From an uncultured Acetatifactor sp. (GTDB lineage Bacteria > Bacillota > Clostridia > Lachnospirales > Lachnospiraceae): a stretch of DNA of 64,000 bases. Under the pieces are notes generated by a model. That model was not told the DNA's origin, ran no database searches, and worked only from the letters and a program-made list of their open reading frames with translations. Positions 1-11,116 of this stretch are shown piece by piece; position 1 is the stretch's first letter; the number at the start of each line of letters is the position of its first letter. The DNA lies in NCBI GenBank assembly GCA_947625255.1, contig CANQNT010000016.1, positions 1-64,000 of the forward strand, in the 5' to 3' direction. The position numbers and the translations under genes are program-made.

Positions 1-9
1 AATAACAGA

Positions 10-42
10 AGCACCGCATTCAATACACGGTGCTAATGTTTT
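10..42 (+). terminator. Rho-independent terminator (upstream gene outside window)
   Basis: AGCACCG...CGGTGCT inverted repeat followed by aatgttttt. Confidence 0.6.
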
Positions 43-166
43 TGATTTTTTGAGACATTTTCAAAAATGCTTGACAGCTAATATTCCAACCCGCAGCAAG
101 TCCTGCAACCATCCAGACAGGCCGCCAGGAAACGGCCGGGAGGCGGGCCTATCCCGGACCAAAGTC

Positions 167-202
167 AAAAGGGCAGGAAACCTTGCGATTTCCCGCCCTT
201 TT
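167..202 (-). terminator. Intrinsic terminator downstream of response regulator
   Basis: AAAAGGGCAGGAAA / TTTCCCGCCCTTTT inverted repeat just after the stop at 222; T-run on the minus strand. Confidence 0.7.
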
Positions 203-221
203 ACCATCTTTTTCCATCTTC

Positions 222-920
222 TTATCCAACCTTGTAGCCCGTTCCCCATACCACCTTTAGATATCTGGGCTCCTTGGGATTGCTTTCAATCTTCTCGCGG
301 ATGTGGCGAATATGTACGGCAATGGTGTTATCCGCGCCAATCGCCTGCATATGCCAGATTGATTCATAAATCTGCGCGATGGATAAAACCTTTCCGCGCT
401 CCTGCACCAGCAGGCGTAAAATCTTGTACTCGATGGGCGTCAGCTTGACCTCCTTGCCATCCACGGACACCTTTCTGCGGACATCGTCAATGACCAATTC
501 CCCCACCTGATAAATTCTGTCGATATTCGCACAAACATTGACAAGCTGCGTGTACCGGCGCAGATGAGACTTCACCCGGGCCAGAATCTCCAGCGGATTA
601 CACCCCGCCACAATATAGTCATCCGCGCCCGCGTTCAGGGCCATGATTTTGGAGCTTTCACTGCCCTCCGCGGAAACCACGATGATCGGCACACTGCTCC
701 TCTTGCGGATGGCGGAAATCAGCTCGATTCCATTTACAAACCCTTTTTGATGCATCTTCACGTCCGTAATCATCAGATGAATGTCCCCCTCGTCCAAAGC
801 ATCCAACATTTCACGGTAATTTCTGGCGACATACATTTGCAGCCCTTCTCCTGCAAACAACGGGCTCATGATTTCCACAATACCCGTACTGTTATTGTAC
901 ACCAAGATGTTCTTTGACAT
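222..920 (-). CDS. OmpR/PhoB-family response regulator with atypical receiver
   Basis: Receiver (MITDVKM) plus C-terminal winged helix (LTPIEYKILRLLVQERGKVLS...VHIRHIREKIE...VWGTGYKVG). Start placed at MSKNILVYNN rather than the longer ORF start at 1016. Confidence 0.9.
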   Translation of the reverse strand: MSKNILVYNNSTGIVEIMSPLFAGEGLQMYVARNYREMLDALDEGDIHLMITDVKMHQKGFVNGIELISAIRKRSSVPIIVVSAEGSESSKIMALNAGADDYIVAGCNPLEILARVKSHLRRYTQLVNVCANIDRIYQVGELVIDDVRRKVSVDGKEVKLTPIEYKILRLLVQERGKVLSIAQIYESIWHMQAIGADNTIAVHIRHIREKIESNPKEPRYLKVVWGTGYKVG

Positions 921-999
921 ATTTATACTCTCCTTTCTATTGGTTTGCCAATAATCTCCCCTATGTTGATCCCAAGCCGGATTCTCAAGCCTTCGCGGC

Positions 1000-1884
1000 T
1001 TAAAAATTCTCTTCAAAGTATATACTAAAATCCAAATGCTTCAAAATTGCATCAACTTCCACATTTTCATAACCAAAAAAACTCATCGTGATGTCTCTTT
1101 CATTCACGGAAATCGCGGCACAGATACCAACCACCTCTCCGTCCCGCTCACAGTCGGCCAGCGTCCAGGCAAATCCCTGATCATTGGTCAATAGCCGTTC
1201 ATTCACCATCTTTCCCGGATAGGCGTACCCGGAAGCATATCCCAGACTCCCCCGGTTGTCCTGCTGATCCATGAAAAAGACCTTGCCATCATCAAAGCCC
1301 AAGCTCACATGAACATCTCCAAGATCCGGCGTCACGACCACGTTCTGGAACTCCACCGTTCCATCCCCCAGAGACTCCAGATCCGGGATTGCAATGGGAA
1401 TCTGCTCAGCCGCAAGGAACGCTTCAATCGTATCATATTCCGTCTGTTCACATTCTTCACCGACAGCGCCTTCATCAGCCGCCCCGGCCTCGTCCGCATC
1501 TTCTTTCCTGGCCGCTCCGGCCTCGCCCTGGAATTCTTCTTCGGGCAAGGCCATCCTGCCATTCCCCGCCGGCAGGCTCGCCAGCATGGGCGTCTCCGCC
1601 CCTTCTCCCGGCGAATACCCTGCGGCTTCTCCCCCCACGAAAGCGAACCCGTTTTCGTTCACCTCCAGTTGACTGCTCCGATAATTTACGGCAACCGCCG
1701 TCCCCAGACCAAACAAAAGGAACACGCTGGCGGCTGTCGCCACGGAAACAAGCGCCTTACGTCTGGCCGCCGCGACCATCTTCTGATGATGCAGCCTGTC
1801 ACTCACCTTGTCCGCATCCAGAGAGAACTTAGGCAGTTCGTTCATCGCTTCTTGATATGCATCTCGAAAATCACGCAAAGCCAT
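1000..1884 (-). CDS. Putative membrane anti-sigma factor (DUF4367/DUF4179-like)
   Basis: Cytoplasmic N-terminus, single TM (ALVSVATAASVFLLFGLGTAVAV), acidic linker; overlaps the ECF sigma gene by about 14 nt. Confidence 0.7.
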   Translation of the reverse strand: MALRDFRDAYQEAMNELPKFSLDADKVSDRLHHQKMVAAARRKALVSVATAASVFLLFGLGTAVAVNYRSSQLEVNENGFAFVGGEAAGYSPGEGAETPMLASLPAGNGRMALPEEEFQGEAGAARKEDADEAGAADEGAVGEECEQTEYDTIEAFLAAEQIPIAIPDLESLGDGTVEFQNVVVTPDLGDVHVSLGFDDGKVFFMDQQDNRGSLGYASGYAYPGKMVNERLLTNDQGFAWTLADCERDGEVVGICAAISVNERDITMSFFGYENVEVDAILKHLDFSIYFEENF

Positions 1885-2428
1885 ATCCCTCCTTCAACCT
1901 TTTTTTCAACAATTCTCTTCCCCTGGTCAGTTGGGAAGTGACCGTGGATTCTCTGCGCCCCGTCACCGCCCCGATTTCTTTGATCGAAAGTTCTTCATAA
2001 TAAAACAGGTGAATCACGTCCCGGTACCTGGGCGGAAGCGAACGCACCGCTTCCAAAAGAAGTCTGCTGTCCTCTGCCAGAATCACGCTCTCTTCCAATC
2101 CCTGCGGAATATGCTCCGAACGGAGCTCTTCCGACGCTTCTCCGTCCGTATCGCTCCGATGGCGATTCCAGGCACTGCGCCAGACCTTGCGGCAGGAATT
2201 CAGGGTAACCTTAATAAGCCATGCTTTCTCATGCTCATCGTTCTCAAACGCCTCTTTCCTTTTTAAATATTGAAAGAACGTCTCCTGAACCACATCCTCC
2301 GCGTCCTGAATATTCCCAAGCCGCATATAAGCAATCTTGAATAACATGTCGGAATACTTGTCAAGCTTAAACTGAAGTTCTTGATTCTCTCTTCCTGACT
2401 GTTCCATCATCCCGTCCGCTTTGCGCAA
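1871..2428 (-). CDS. ECF-type RNA polymerase sigma factor
   Basis: Sigma-2 (DMLFKIAYMRLGNIQDAEDVVQETFFQYLKR) and sigma-4 (LPPRYRDVIHLFYYEELSIKEIGAVTGRRESTVTSQLTRGRELLKKRL). Confidence 0.92.
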   Translation of the reverse strand: MRKADGMMEQSGRENQELQFKLDKYSDMLFKIAYMRLGNIQDAEDVVQETFFQYLKRKEAFENDEHEKAWLIKVTLNSCRKVWRSAWNRHRSDTDGEASEELRSEHIPQGLEESVILAEDSRLLLEAVRSLPPRYRDVIHLFYYEELSIKEIGAVTGRRESTVTSQLTRGRELLKKRLKEGYGFA

Positions 2429-2584
2429 AACGTGTACTTCTGCTAATAATATCCGCCACCGTGACGTTTTACTGCAAATTTTCGAAATTTTATTTAAATT
2501 TATTTACCTTTTTGATCCCCCTATAATTAATAAGACGATTTTTTCTCAAAAAAGTTTCAACGAACTGCGCTTGTTCTTAAAAAA

Positions 2585-2622
2585 ATACACATATCCCGGC
2601 TTTCCGCCGATGGTATGTGTAT
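2585..2622 (-). terminator. Intrinsic terminator after truA
   Basis: ATACACATA...TATGTGTAT inverted repeat; TTTTTT follows on the minus strand. Confidence 0.7.
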
Positions 2623-2669
2623 CCGTTTCCAATCAGGACTGATGCCTGCGGCTCCCAGTCCCGCCACTC

Positions 2670-3407
2670 CTAAAACAACACTTCCACCAAGGTCAGTCCC
2701 TTGCCTGGTACCAAAGGCCCTGCCAATTCCCTCTGTCCGGATGCCAGCAGCCCGGGAATGCTTTGAGGATCCCGCTCCCCTTTTCCCACTTCCAAAAGAG
2801 TTCCCATCAAAATGCGAATCATATGAAAAAGAAAACCGTTTCCCCGAAACGTAAAGGCAACCACATCCCCGTCCTTTTCAATACGGATTTCATCAATCCG
2901 GCGCACCGTGGATTTCCTGGATTTTTTGGCGGAGGTAAACGCTTTAAAATCATGCTCGCCCAAAAACATGGACGCCGCCTCCCGCATGGCTTCCAAATCC
3001 AGCTTCTGGGGCACCTCCAGCGCATACCGCCTGCGGAACACGTCCGGCGCCGCGCTGTTGATCACCAGATAGCGGTAAACCTTGCCCCTGGCGTTCAGAC
3101 GGCTGTGAAAACGCTCCGGCATCTCCGCGATTTCCACCACGGCAATGTCCTCCGGCAAATACCGATTGATCGCCTCCTGCAGTTCCTCCAGAGGCAACTC
3201 ACAAGAGGTATGGAAATTGGCAATCTGTCCCAGGGCATGCACCCCGGCATCCGTACGACCGCTCCCCTGTACCTCAATGGCCTCCCCGCAGACCCGGCTC
3301 AAAAGCTTCTCCAGCTTTCCCTGAATCGTATGATCGGAAGAAACCTGACGCTGCCAGCCCTGATACCTGGTTCCTTCATATTGCAGCTTTAATCGTATAT
3401 TTCTCAT
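2670..3407 (-). CDS. truA: tRNA pseudouridine(38-40) synthase TruA
   Basis: MRNIRLKLQYEGTRYQGWQRQ..., GSGRTDAGVHALGQ, RGNGFLFHMIRILMGTLLEVG. Confidence 0.95.
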   Translation of the reverse strand: MRNIRLKLQYEGTRYQGWQRQVSSDHTIQGKLEKLLSRVCGEAIEVQGSGRTDAGVHALGQIANFHTSCELPLEELQEAINRYLPEDIAVVEIAEMPERFHSRLNARGKVYRYLVINSAAPDVFRRRYALEVPQKLDLEAMREAASMFLGEHDFKAFTSAKKSRKSTVRRIDEIRIEKDGDVVAFTFRGNGFLFHMIRILMGTLLEVGKGERDPQSIPGLLASGQRELAGPLVPGKGLTLVEVLF

Positions 3408-3447
3408 CCTTATCTCCATTTCAGAACGCTCGCGCGACATTTTTGAA

Positions 3448-4635
3448 TCACTTCTTATCGGAAGTTTCTTCCAAATCCTCCGGATCCAGATGCCGGAACT
3501 TATTGATGCCCGTCACCAGGATCATAAGGCTGTTTTTCGTAGTATCAAAGGCGCCCTCCTGATACATACTGTACAAAATCATGCCCAGAGGCACAGCCAG
3601 AATCATTCCCAGCACTCCGGCCAACCGATAACCAATAAACAAAAGGAACAAGGTCGGAATAGGGGGCACACCGATGGAATCCCCCACAATCTTAGGCTGG
3701 ATGATCTGTCTCGCCAGCTGACCACCGCCCCAGATGATCAGCAGTCCCACGGCCATCTTGTAGTCCCCGCTTAAAATCTTGACAATGGCCCAGGGCACCA
3801 TGACCGTCCCTGTTCCAAAGAACGGAAGCAAATCCAGAATAGCGATCACCAGCGCGATCAGCAATACATAATTCACTTTTAAAACGCTTAATCCGATGAC
3901 CAGCAGCAAATACATCCAAACTTCGATCTTCAACTGTGCCTTAAAATATCCGCCTACCGAATACATCATACTTTTTCGGATAATGGCATACCTTTCCTGC
4001 AGGCTCCGGGGAACGTGACGACTGCACCACTCATTGATCTGCTGCCGCTCCGCCACGAAGAAATAGGAAGAAAGCAGACACATAATAATACCGATCAGGA
4101 TCGTGGGCAATTGCTTCGCAAAATTTCCCACCGCCATAATGGTAGGCGTACTGATCCGACTGAACAAGTCTCCCACAAAAGTGCTGGCCTTCTGGGACAA
4201 ATTAGTGATCGTCTCCTGTATATTTTCAGGGAGTTTCTCATAAATCGTGCCAAGGTTCTGCCCAATGTCCCTGAAATCATTTTCCATGCCTTCCCACATA
4301 TCCGGCAAGGCATTCACCAGACCAATCACCTCGTCCACGAGCCTGGCGCAAACCAGGTACAGAACCAGCACCACCAGGGCGATCACCACGATAATAACAA
4401 AGGCGCTTCCCGTCTTCCTGCGAATTTTCACTTTCTCCTCAAAAAAGCGGACCAAAGGGCCGGCGATCAGCGCGATAATCCAGCCGATCACAAAGGGCAG
4501 GAAAAACACCAAAAGCCTGGGCAGCAAAGATATCACCAGAAACAGGATAACCAGGGACAGCCCTAAGTTTACCAGCGCTTTCCAATATTTTTTCATAGGA
4601 GACTCCATAATTGTCCTTTCCGATGGATCTTCCAT
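3448..4635 (-). CDS. AI-2E family transporter / multi-TM permease
   Basis: Multiple TM segments, PF01594-like C-terminus (LPFFGTGTVMVPWAI...IVGDSIGVPPIPTLFLLFIGYRLAGVLGMILAVPLGMI). Confidence 0.85.
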   Translation of the reverse strand: MEDPSERTIMESPMKKYWKALVNLGLSLVILFLVISLLPRLLVFFLPFVIGWIIALIAGPLVRFFEEKVKIRRKTGSAFVIIVVIALVVLVLYLVCARLVDEVIGLVNALPDMWEGMENDFRDIGQNLGTIYEKLPENIQETITNLSQKASTFVGDLFSRISTPTIMAVGNFAKQLPTILIGIIMCLLSSYFFVAERQQINEWCSRHVPRSLQERYAIIRKSMMYSVGGYFKAQLKIEVWMYLLLVIGLSVLKVNYVLLIALVIAILDLLPFFGTGTVMVPWAIVKILSGDYKMAVGLLIIWGGGQLARQIIQPKIVGDSIGVPPIPTLFLLFIGYRLAGVLGMILAVPLGMILYSMYQEGAFDTTKNSLMILVTGINKFRHLDPEDLEETSDKK

Positions 4636-4659
4636 CCCAATCCAATCATTCCATCTCCG

Positions 4660-5256
4660 TTAATCCGGGGATGTTTCCAGCATTCCGTCCAATAAGGCGT
4701 AAATTTCTTCCCGCCCTTGCTTTGTCTGTGCTGAAAAAGGAATAACCACAGCGTCCGGGACAAGCTGCAGCGTCATTCGGATCTGTTTCACCTGCCTGTC
4801 AATCTGGGAACGCTTGATCTTGTCCAGCTTAGTGGCAATAATGATGGGGGAAAAGCCCTGCCGCACGATCCAGTCATACATGACGCGGTCATTCTCGGAG
4901 GGCGCGTGACGGATATCCACAAGCAAAAACACCGCCATCAGTTTCTTGGACTTGTGCAGATAATTTTCCACCATCTTGCCCCACTGGGCCTTGACCTCCA
5001 CATTGGCCTTGGTGAAGCCATATCCCGGCAAGTCCACGAAATAAAGCCGCTGATTGATATTATAAAAATTGATGGTCTGGGTTTTTCCGGGCTGGGAACT
5101 GGTTCTGGCCAGAGATTTACGGTTCATCAGCGCGTTGATCAGCGAAGACTTTCCTACGTTGCTCTTGCCCGCAAAAGCCACCTCCGGATAGGCGGAATCC
5201 GGGATCTTGCTCGTAATTCCGCAGACAGTTTCCAGACTGACTTGCTTAATGATCAT
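4660..5256 (-). CDS. ysxC: Ribosome biogenesis GTP-binding protein YsxC/EngB
   Basis: GKSNVGKSSLINALMNRKSLARTSSQPGKTQTINFYNI, DLPGYGFTK, TKLDKIKRS. Confidence 0.95.
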   Translation of the reverse strand: MIIKQVSLETVCGITSKIPDSAYPEVAFAGKSNVGKSSLINALMNRKSLARTSSQPGKTQTINFYNINQRLYFVDLPGYGFTKANVEVKAQWGKMVENYLHKSKKLMAVFLLVDIRHAPSENDRVMYDWIVRQGFSPIIIATKLDKIKRSQIDRQVKQIRMTLQLVPDAVVIPFSAQTKQGREEIYALLDGMLETSPD

Positions 5257-7633
5257 TTTCTTCCTCCGTAACGGGCTTCTTCTTTTTCTTCTCCTTAGGC
5301 TGCGGCTGGCCGGTCAGGGACTGCTCCAGCACCTGTGACATATTCTGGACAAACACGATCTCCATACCGCTCTTGATCTCCCGGGAAATCTCCTCCACAT
5401 CCTTGCGGTTTTCCTCCGGCACCAGCACCTTGCGCATTCCCGCGGTCTTGGCTGCCAGCAGTTTCTCTTTCAGACCACCGATAGGAAGCACTCTGCCCCG
5501 CAGAGTAATCTCCCCTGTCATGGCCACGTCCGCCCGCACCGGAATTCCCGTAATCGCCGATACCAGGGCGGCAGCCATGGTGATTCCCGCACTGGGGCCG
5601 TCCTTGGGCACCGCGCCCTCCGGAATGTGAATATGAAAATCATTTTTCCGGAAAACATCCGCGCTCACTTGATACTTTTTACTGATAGAGCGGACATAAC
5701 TCATGCCCGTGATGGCGGACTCTTTCATCACGTCCCCCATCTGGCCCGTCAGATCAATATCTCCTTTTCCCGGCATCATATTGACCTCGATCTGGAGAGT
5801 CTCCCCTCCCACGCTGGTCCAGGCCAGTCCCCGGACAATTCCTACCTCGTCCGTCAGGTTACGTTTCTCCGGGACGTATTTCACGTTTCCCAGATACTTC
5901 TGCAGATTCTGTCCGGTCACCCGGATTTTCTTTGCCTGACCTTTTAAAAGCTCCCTGGCGGCCTTGCGGCAGATCTCGCCCAGCTTCCGTTCCAGATCAC
6001 GGACACCGGCCTCACGGGTATAACCCTCGATGATCTGACGCAGCGCGCTGTCGCTGATCGTCAATTGCTCCTGGGTCAGGCCATTGCGCTTCCATTCCTT
6101 TGCTACCAGATGCTCCCTTGCAATATGGAACTTTTCGTTGGCCGTATAGCTGTTCACTTCAATGATCTCCATACGGTCCAGGAGCGGTCCCGGTATGGTC
6201 GCCGTGGTGTTGGCCGTGGCAATGAAAAGCACCTCCGACAAATCCACGGGAATTTCAATATAGTGATCCCGGAAACGGCAGTTCTGCTCCCCGTCCAGCA
6301 CTTCCAGCAGCGCTGCGGAAGTATCCCCCTTGTAGTCGCTGCTCACCTTGTCAATCTCGTCCAAAAGCATCAGGGGATTCTTCACCTCCGCCTGACGCAG
6401 CGCGCCCACGATGCGCCCGGGCATGGCTCCCACATAGGTCCTGCGGTGTCCGCGGATCTCCGCCTCGTCCCGCACGCCGCCCAGGCTGATGCGCACATAT
6501 TTTTTATCCAAAGCCTCCGCCACGCTTTTCGCGATAGAAGTCTTGCCCGTTCCGGGAGGCCCTACCAGACAAATGATGGGGCTCTCTCCCTGCTTGGTCA
6601 GGCTGCGGACTGCCAGAAATTCCAGAATTCGCTCTTTTACCTTTTCCAGGCCATAATGCTGCTCTGCCAGAATCCGCTCCGCCCGGTTAATATCCGTATT
6701 GTCCCTGGATACCCGATCCCAGGGCAGTTCCAACAAGGTCTCGATATAAGTCCGCTCCACCGAGCTTTCCGAGCTATTGATATTCAGATTCCGAAAACGG
6801 TCGATTTCCTTACGAATCCGATCCTTAACCTCTTTTTTGGCTTTTAGCTTTTCCAACGCCGCCTCAAACTGCTCCACGTCGCTTAAGCTGTCCGCGTCTT
6901 CTCCCAATTCTTTGCGGATATAGGAAAGCTGCTCCCGCAGGATGTATTCTCTCTGATTTTTCTCCACGCGGCTCTTCACCTGCTCTGAAAGCTCCGCCTT
7001 GGCCCTGGCAATCTCAATCTCATTGTATAGCACCGAACTGAGGTAATCGTAACGCTCCTGCAAAGTGGGCAATTCCAGAACCTTTTGCTTGGTTGTATAA
7101 GACAAGGGTATGCTCATCGTCAAAAGATCCATGAGCTTCTCCATCTGCCCCGCCTCAAACTGCCGCTCCAGCCCCCGTCCGATCTTTGGATAAAATTTGC
7201 GGTACTCTTCAAACAATTCCCACAGGTGACGGATCATGGCTTCCGCCGTAACGGCGTCCATCTCCTCCGCGCAGGGCGGCATTTCTTCCGTTTCCGCCAG
7301 CAAATAGTTCTCTTCTTCCTCACGGAAACCATGCAGTACGGCCCGGGTCCTGCCTTCCACTAAAACACGCACGATCCCACCCGGCAGCTTGCTGATCTGC
7401 TTGATTTGGGCGAGGGTCCCCACATGATAGACTGATTCATAATCCGGTTCCTCCGCCTCCGGGTCCCGCTGGGTCACCAGCATCAATTCCTCTCCCGTTT
7501 TCATGGCCTGTTCCACTGCCGCAATGGATTTCCTGCGGCTTAGGTCAAAGTGAATCACCAGCCTGGGCAGAATCGTCAGCCCTCTCAGCGCCACCGCCGG
7601 CAACAGAGTCGTCGTCTTCTCTTCTTCACTCAT
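5246..7633 (-). CDS. lon: ATP-dependent endopeptidase La (Lon)
   Basis: GPPGTGKTSIAKSVAEAL, LLDEIDKVSSDYKGDTSAALLEVLDGEQN, PKDGPSAGITMAAALVSAITG. Start set at MSEEEKTTTLLPAVALRG. Confidence 0.96.
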   Translation of the reverse strand: MSEEEKTTTLLPAVALRGLTILPRLVIHFDLSRRKSIAAVEQAMKTGEELMLVTQRDPEAEEPDYESVYHVGTLAQIKQISKLPGGIVRVLVEGRTRAVLHGFREEEENYLLAETEEMPPCAEEMDAVTAEAMIRHLWELFEEYRKFYPKIGRGLERQFEAGQMEKLMDLLTMSIPLSYTTKQKVLELPTLQERYDYLSSVLYNEIEIARAKAELSEQVKSRVEKNQREYILREQLSYIRKELGEDADSLSDVEQFEAALEKLKAKKEVKDRIRKEIDRFRNLNINSSESSVERTYIETLLELPWDRVSRDNTDINRAERILAEQHYGLEKVKERILEFLAVRSLTKQGESPIICLVGPPGTGKTSIAKSVAEALDKKYVRISLGGVRDEAEIRGHRRTYVGAMPGRIVGALRQAEVKNPLMLLDEIDKVSSDYKGDTSAALLEVLDGEQNCRFRDHYIEIPVDLSEVLFIATANTTATIPGPLLDRMEIIEVNSYTANEKFHIAREHLVAKEWKRNGLTQEQLTISDSALRQIIEGYTREAGVRDLERKLGEICRKAARELLKGQAKKIRVTGQNLQKYLGNVKYVPEKRNLTDEVGIVRGLAWTSVGGETLQIEVNMMPGKGDIDLTGQMGDVMKESAITGMSYVRSISKKYQVSADVFRKNDFHIHIPEGAVPKDGPSAGITMAAALVSAITGIPVRADVAMTGEITLRGRVLPIGGLKEKLLAAKTAGMRKVLVPEENRKDVEEISREIKSGMEIVFVQNMSQVLEQSLTGQPQPKEKKKKKPVTEEENDH

Positions 7634-7739
7634 TTTTCTTCCTCCAAAAGCAATACGGGCGCTGCAAAAATCTCCCATCCCTTTTGCAGCACCCGCTTCC
7701 CGCCTTTTGGCCGCGCGGTGCGCAGCCACAAACGAACAT

Positions 7740-9002
7740 TTATTTCGCTTTCTTCATCGGCAAAGCTTCCCGATGAATTGTAAGAGGCTTTCCCTTTCCT
7801 TCCACGGAATCCTTGGTGATCACGCAAGTCTCAATGGTATCATCCGAAGGGATCTCATACATCGTATCCATCATGACATCTTCCATGATGGAACGAAGCC
7901 CTCTGGCACCGGTCTTGCGTTCAAGAGCCCTCTCCGCGATCGCTTCAATCGCATCGTCGTCAAAGGTCAGGCTGACACCGTCCAAATCAAACAGTTTCTT
8001 GTACTGCTTGATCAACGCGTTCTTCGGCTCGGTCAGAATCCGAATCAAGGCATCCTTGTCCAGACCCTGGAGCGCCACAAGGATGGGCACACGTCCGACA
8101 AATTCCGGAATGATTCCAAACTTCACCAGATCCTGAGGAGTCACTTCATTCAAAAGCTCCCCGATCTCCTTGGTGCTCTTTTCCGCCAGTTCCGTGTTGA
8201 AACCAATGGACTTGCGGTCCAGCCTGGCTTCCACGATCTTCTCCAGGCCGTCAAAAGCGCCTCCGCAGATAAACAGGATATTGGTCGTGTCGATCTGCAG
8301 CAATTCCTGATGGGGATGCTTTCGTCCGCCCTGGGGCGGAACACTGGCCACCGTGCCCTCCACAATCTTCAAAAGCGCCTGCTGCACGCCCTCACCGGAC
8401 ACGTCCCTGGTAATGGACACATTTTCACCCTTTTTGGAAATCTTGTCAATCTCGTCAATATAAATAATACCGTATTGCGCGCGTTCAATATCATAATCCG
8501 CGGCCTGGATAAGCTTTAACAGGATGTTTTCCACATCCTCACCCACATAACCGGCCTCGGTCAGTGTCGTCGCGTCCGCGATTGCAAATGGAACATTTAT
8601 GATTTTTGCCAAAGTTTGCGCCAAATAGGTCTTTCCGGAACCAGTGGGGCCCATCAAAAGAATATTGCTCTTCTGCAGCTCCACATCGTCCAGCGTCCTG
8701 GGCGCGGTAACTCTCTTATAATGGTTGTAGACGGCCACGGACAAGACCTTTTTGGCTTCCTCCTGCCCGATCACATAGTCGTCCAGAAATTCTTTCAGCT
8801 CTTTCGGCGTAAGAAGATTGATATCGGACTTCCGCTCCTCGTCATACAGATCGTCCTCCAGCTCCTCTTCCAGAATATCCGCGCAGATATCCACGCATTC
8901 GTCACAAATATAGACGCCGGCCGGTCCCGAAATCAGCTTCCTTACCTGATTTTGTGTCTTGTTACAGAAAGAACATCTGACACCACCAGAAATTTTTGCC
9001 AT
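7740..9002 (-). CDS. clpX: ATP-dependent Clp protease ATP-binding subunit ClpX
   Basis: N-terminal zinc finger ([28 protein letters not shown]), [18 protein letters not shown]. Confidence 0.97.
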   Translation of the reverse strand: MAKISGGVRCSFCNKTQNQVRKLISGPAGVYICDECVDICADILEEELEDDLYDEERKSDINLLTPKELKEFLDDYVIGQEEAKKVLSVAVYNHYKRVTAPRTLDDVELQKSNILLMGPTGSGKTYLAQTLAKIINVPFAIADATTLTEAGYVGEDVENILLKLIQAADYDIERAQYGIIYIDEIDKISKKGENVSITRDVSGEGVQQALLKIVEGTVASVPPQGGRKHPHQELLQIDTTNILFICGGAFDGLEKIVEARLDRKSIGFNTELAEKSTKEIGELLNEVTPQDLVKFGIIPEFVGRVPILVALQGLDKDALIRILTEPKNALIKQYKKLFDLDGVSLTFDDDAIEAIAERALERKTGARGLRSIMEDVMMDTMYEIPSDDTIETCVITKDSVEGKGKPLTIHREALPMKKAK

Positions 9003-9014
9003 ACTTCTAACTCC

Positions 9015-9608
9015 TTATGCTTGCATTGCGTGAGATGTAATAACTTTATCGATCAGACCGTAAGCGCAGGCTTCCTCCGCGGTCTTCCAGTTGTCGCGTT
9101 CCGTGTCCGCGCAGATGGTCTCATAATCCTTGCCTGTATTCTCCGCCAGCATATGATTCAGCTTTTCCTTGGTCTGCAGGATATGCCTGGCCGCGATCTC
9201 GATCTCCGTAGCCTGCCCCTGCGTTCCGCCAAGAGGCTGATGAATCATAATCTCCGCGTTGGGAAGGGCAAATCTCTTCCCTTTGGCTCCGCCCGCCAGC
9301 AAAAAGGCTCCCATGCTGGCCGCCATACCGATGCACACGGTGGAAACGTCGCACTTGATATAGTGCATAGTGTCATAAATCGCCATGCCCGCGGTCACAC
9401 TGCCTCCGGGGCTGTTAATATACAAATGAATATCCTTTTCCGGATCCTCTGCCTCCAGGAACAACAGCTGCGCCACCACCAGGCTGGCAGTCACCTCGTT
9501 CACTTCTTCTCCCAGGAAGATAATCCGATCCTTTAACAGTCTGGAATAAATGTCGTAGGATCTCTCTCCTCTGCTTGTCTGTTCAATGACATAAGGTACC
9601 AAACTCAT
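9015..9608 (-). CDS. clpP: ATP-dependent Clp protease proteolytic subunit ClpP
   Basis: [66 protein letters not shown]. Confidence 0.97.
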   Translation of the reverse strand: MSLVPYVIEQTSRGERSYDIYSRLLKDRIIFLGEEVNEVTASLVVAQLLFLEAEDPEKDIHLYINSPGGSVTAGMAIYDTMHYIKCDVSTVCIGMAASMGAFLLAGGAKGKRFALPNAEIMIHQPLGGTQGQATEIEIAARHILQTKEKLNHMLAENTGKDYETICADTERDNWKTAEEACAYGLIDKVITSHAMQA

Positions 9609-9657
9609 CCTCGATTCCTCCATTCTTCCATTCAAACCCCTCTTAAGGTCAATTGAT

Positions 9658-10947
9658 TTACTCCGTCTCCACGGCGTTCTCAACCACGAAGGCCAAAGCC
9701 TTGTTCACACAGATATCTTCCATCACTTGCTTCTTGCCATTCTCGCCCAGAAGCTCCTTGACCTTATCGGCTTCCATCTTGTAGTTCTCCGCCATCTTGG
9801 CAGCTTCCGCCTCGAAATCTTCCTCACTGGCAGTAATCTGCTCCGCCTTTACCACGGCCTCCAGCACCAGACGGGACTGGATCCTGCGCAGGGCCTGGGG
9901 CCTCATCTGCTCATGAAGCCTGCTCTCGGTCATGCCTGTGTACTGCAGATACTGCTCCATGGAAATGCCCTGGGTCTCCATCCGGTTTGCAAAATCATCA
10001 ACCATCTGCCTCTGCTGCGTCTCCAGCATGGCATCGGGAATCTCCATCCGGGCTCCCTCGATGATCGCGCTGATTACGTTATCTTCCTTGGCGTTCTTGG
10101 CCTCCTCTTCCTTGCGCTCGGCGATCTTCTTCTTCACATCCTCGCGATACTCGGCCAGAGTTTCAAAAACGGAAACCTCGCTGGCGAACTCGTCATCCAG
10201 CTCGGGCAGTTCTTTCTCCTTGATTTCCTTGACGGTGCATTTGAAAACGGCCGCCTTGCCGGCCAGCTCCGCCGCCTGATAATCCTCAGGGAATGTTACG
10301 TTTACATCTGTCTCCACGCCGATCTCGGCGCCGATCAACGCCTCCTCAAAACCGGGAATGAACGTGCCGGAGCCGATTGTCAGGGGATAATTCTCACCCT
10401 TACCGCCCTCAAAAGCTACGCCGTCCACAAAGCCCTCAAAATCAATCACCGTCATATCGCCGTCCTTGACGGGTCTGTCTTCCACGGTAATGGTTCTGGC
10501 GCTGTTCTCTCTCTCTCTGTTCACCTCGGCGTCGATCTCCTCCTCGGTAACCTCCACGTCGGCTTTCTTCACCTCCACGCCCTTGTACTGTCCCAGGGTC
10601 ACTTCCGGCTTCAGCGCCACTTCCGCCGTAAAGACGAAAGGCTTGCCGGACTCCAGCTGCACCACATTGATCTTCGGGGAAGAAACAATCGTTTCCTCAC
10701 ACTCCTTAAGGGCCTTCTCATACGCGGTCTGAATCAGCTCGTTGGCCGCGTCCTCATAAAACACGCCCTTGCCATACATCTGCTCGATCACCTTACGGGG
10801 AGCCTTGCCCTTACGGAAGCCAGGAATGGCAATCTTGCCGCGATTCTTACGATATACATCCTCAATGGCGTTTTCCAATTCTTCGGCGGGCACCTCGATG
10901 GTAAGCTTCGCCATGTTCTTTTCAAGCTTTTCTACTTGTAAACTCAT
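9658..10947 (-). CDS. tig: Trigger factor
   Basis: Ribosome-binding [21 protein letters not shown]-like middle domain, C-terminal chaperone domain; tig-clpP-clpX-lon order. Confidence 0.95.
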   Translation of the reverse strand: MSLQVEKLEKNMAKLTIEVPAEELENAIEDVYRKNRGKIAIPGFRKGKAPRKVIEQMYGKGVFYEDAANELIQTAYEKALKECEETIVSSPKINVVQLESGKPFVFTAEVALKPEVTLGQYKGVEVKKADVEVTEEEIDAEVNRERENSARTITVEDRPVKDGDMTVIDFEGFVDGVAFEGGKGENYPLTIGSGTFIPGFEEALIGAEIGVETDVNVTFPEDYQAAELAGKAAVFKCTVKEIKEKELPELDDEFASEVSVFETLAEYREDVKKKIAERKEEEAKNAKEDNVISAIIEGARMEIPDAMLETQQRQMVDDFANRMETQGISMEQYLQYTGMTESRLHEQMRPQALRRIQSRLVLEAVVKAEQITASEEDFEAEAAKMAENYKMEADKVKELLGENGKKQVMEDICVNKALAFVVENAVETE

Positions 10948-11116
10948 TCTTGTATTTCCTCCTTCATTCCTTCTGTGCCTTTTTATAGTAAAAATCCCTT
11001 ACCCGCGGAAGTCTTTCTCCGAATGGGAGTCTTTTTTCTGGAAAGAAAGACATAATCACAGTCATTATAAGATTATAACACGGGATGGGAAAAAATACAA
11101 ATGTTTTCTAATAAAA

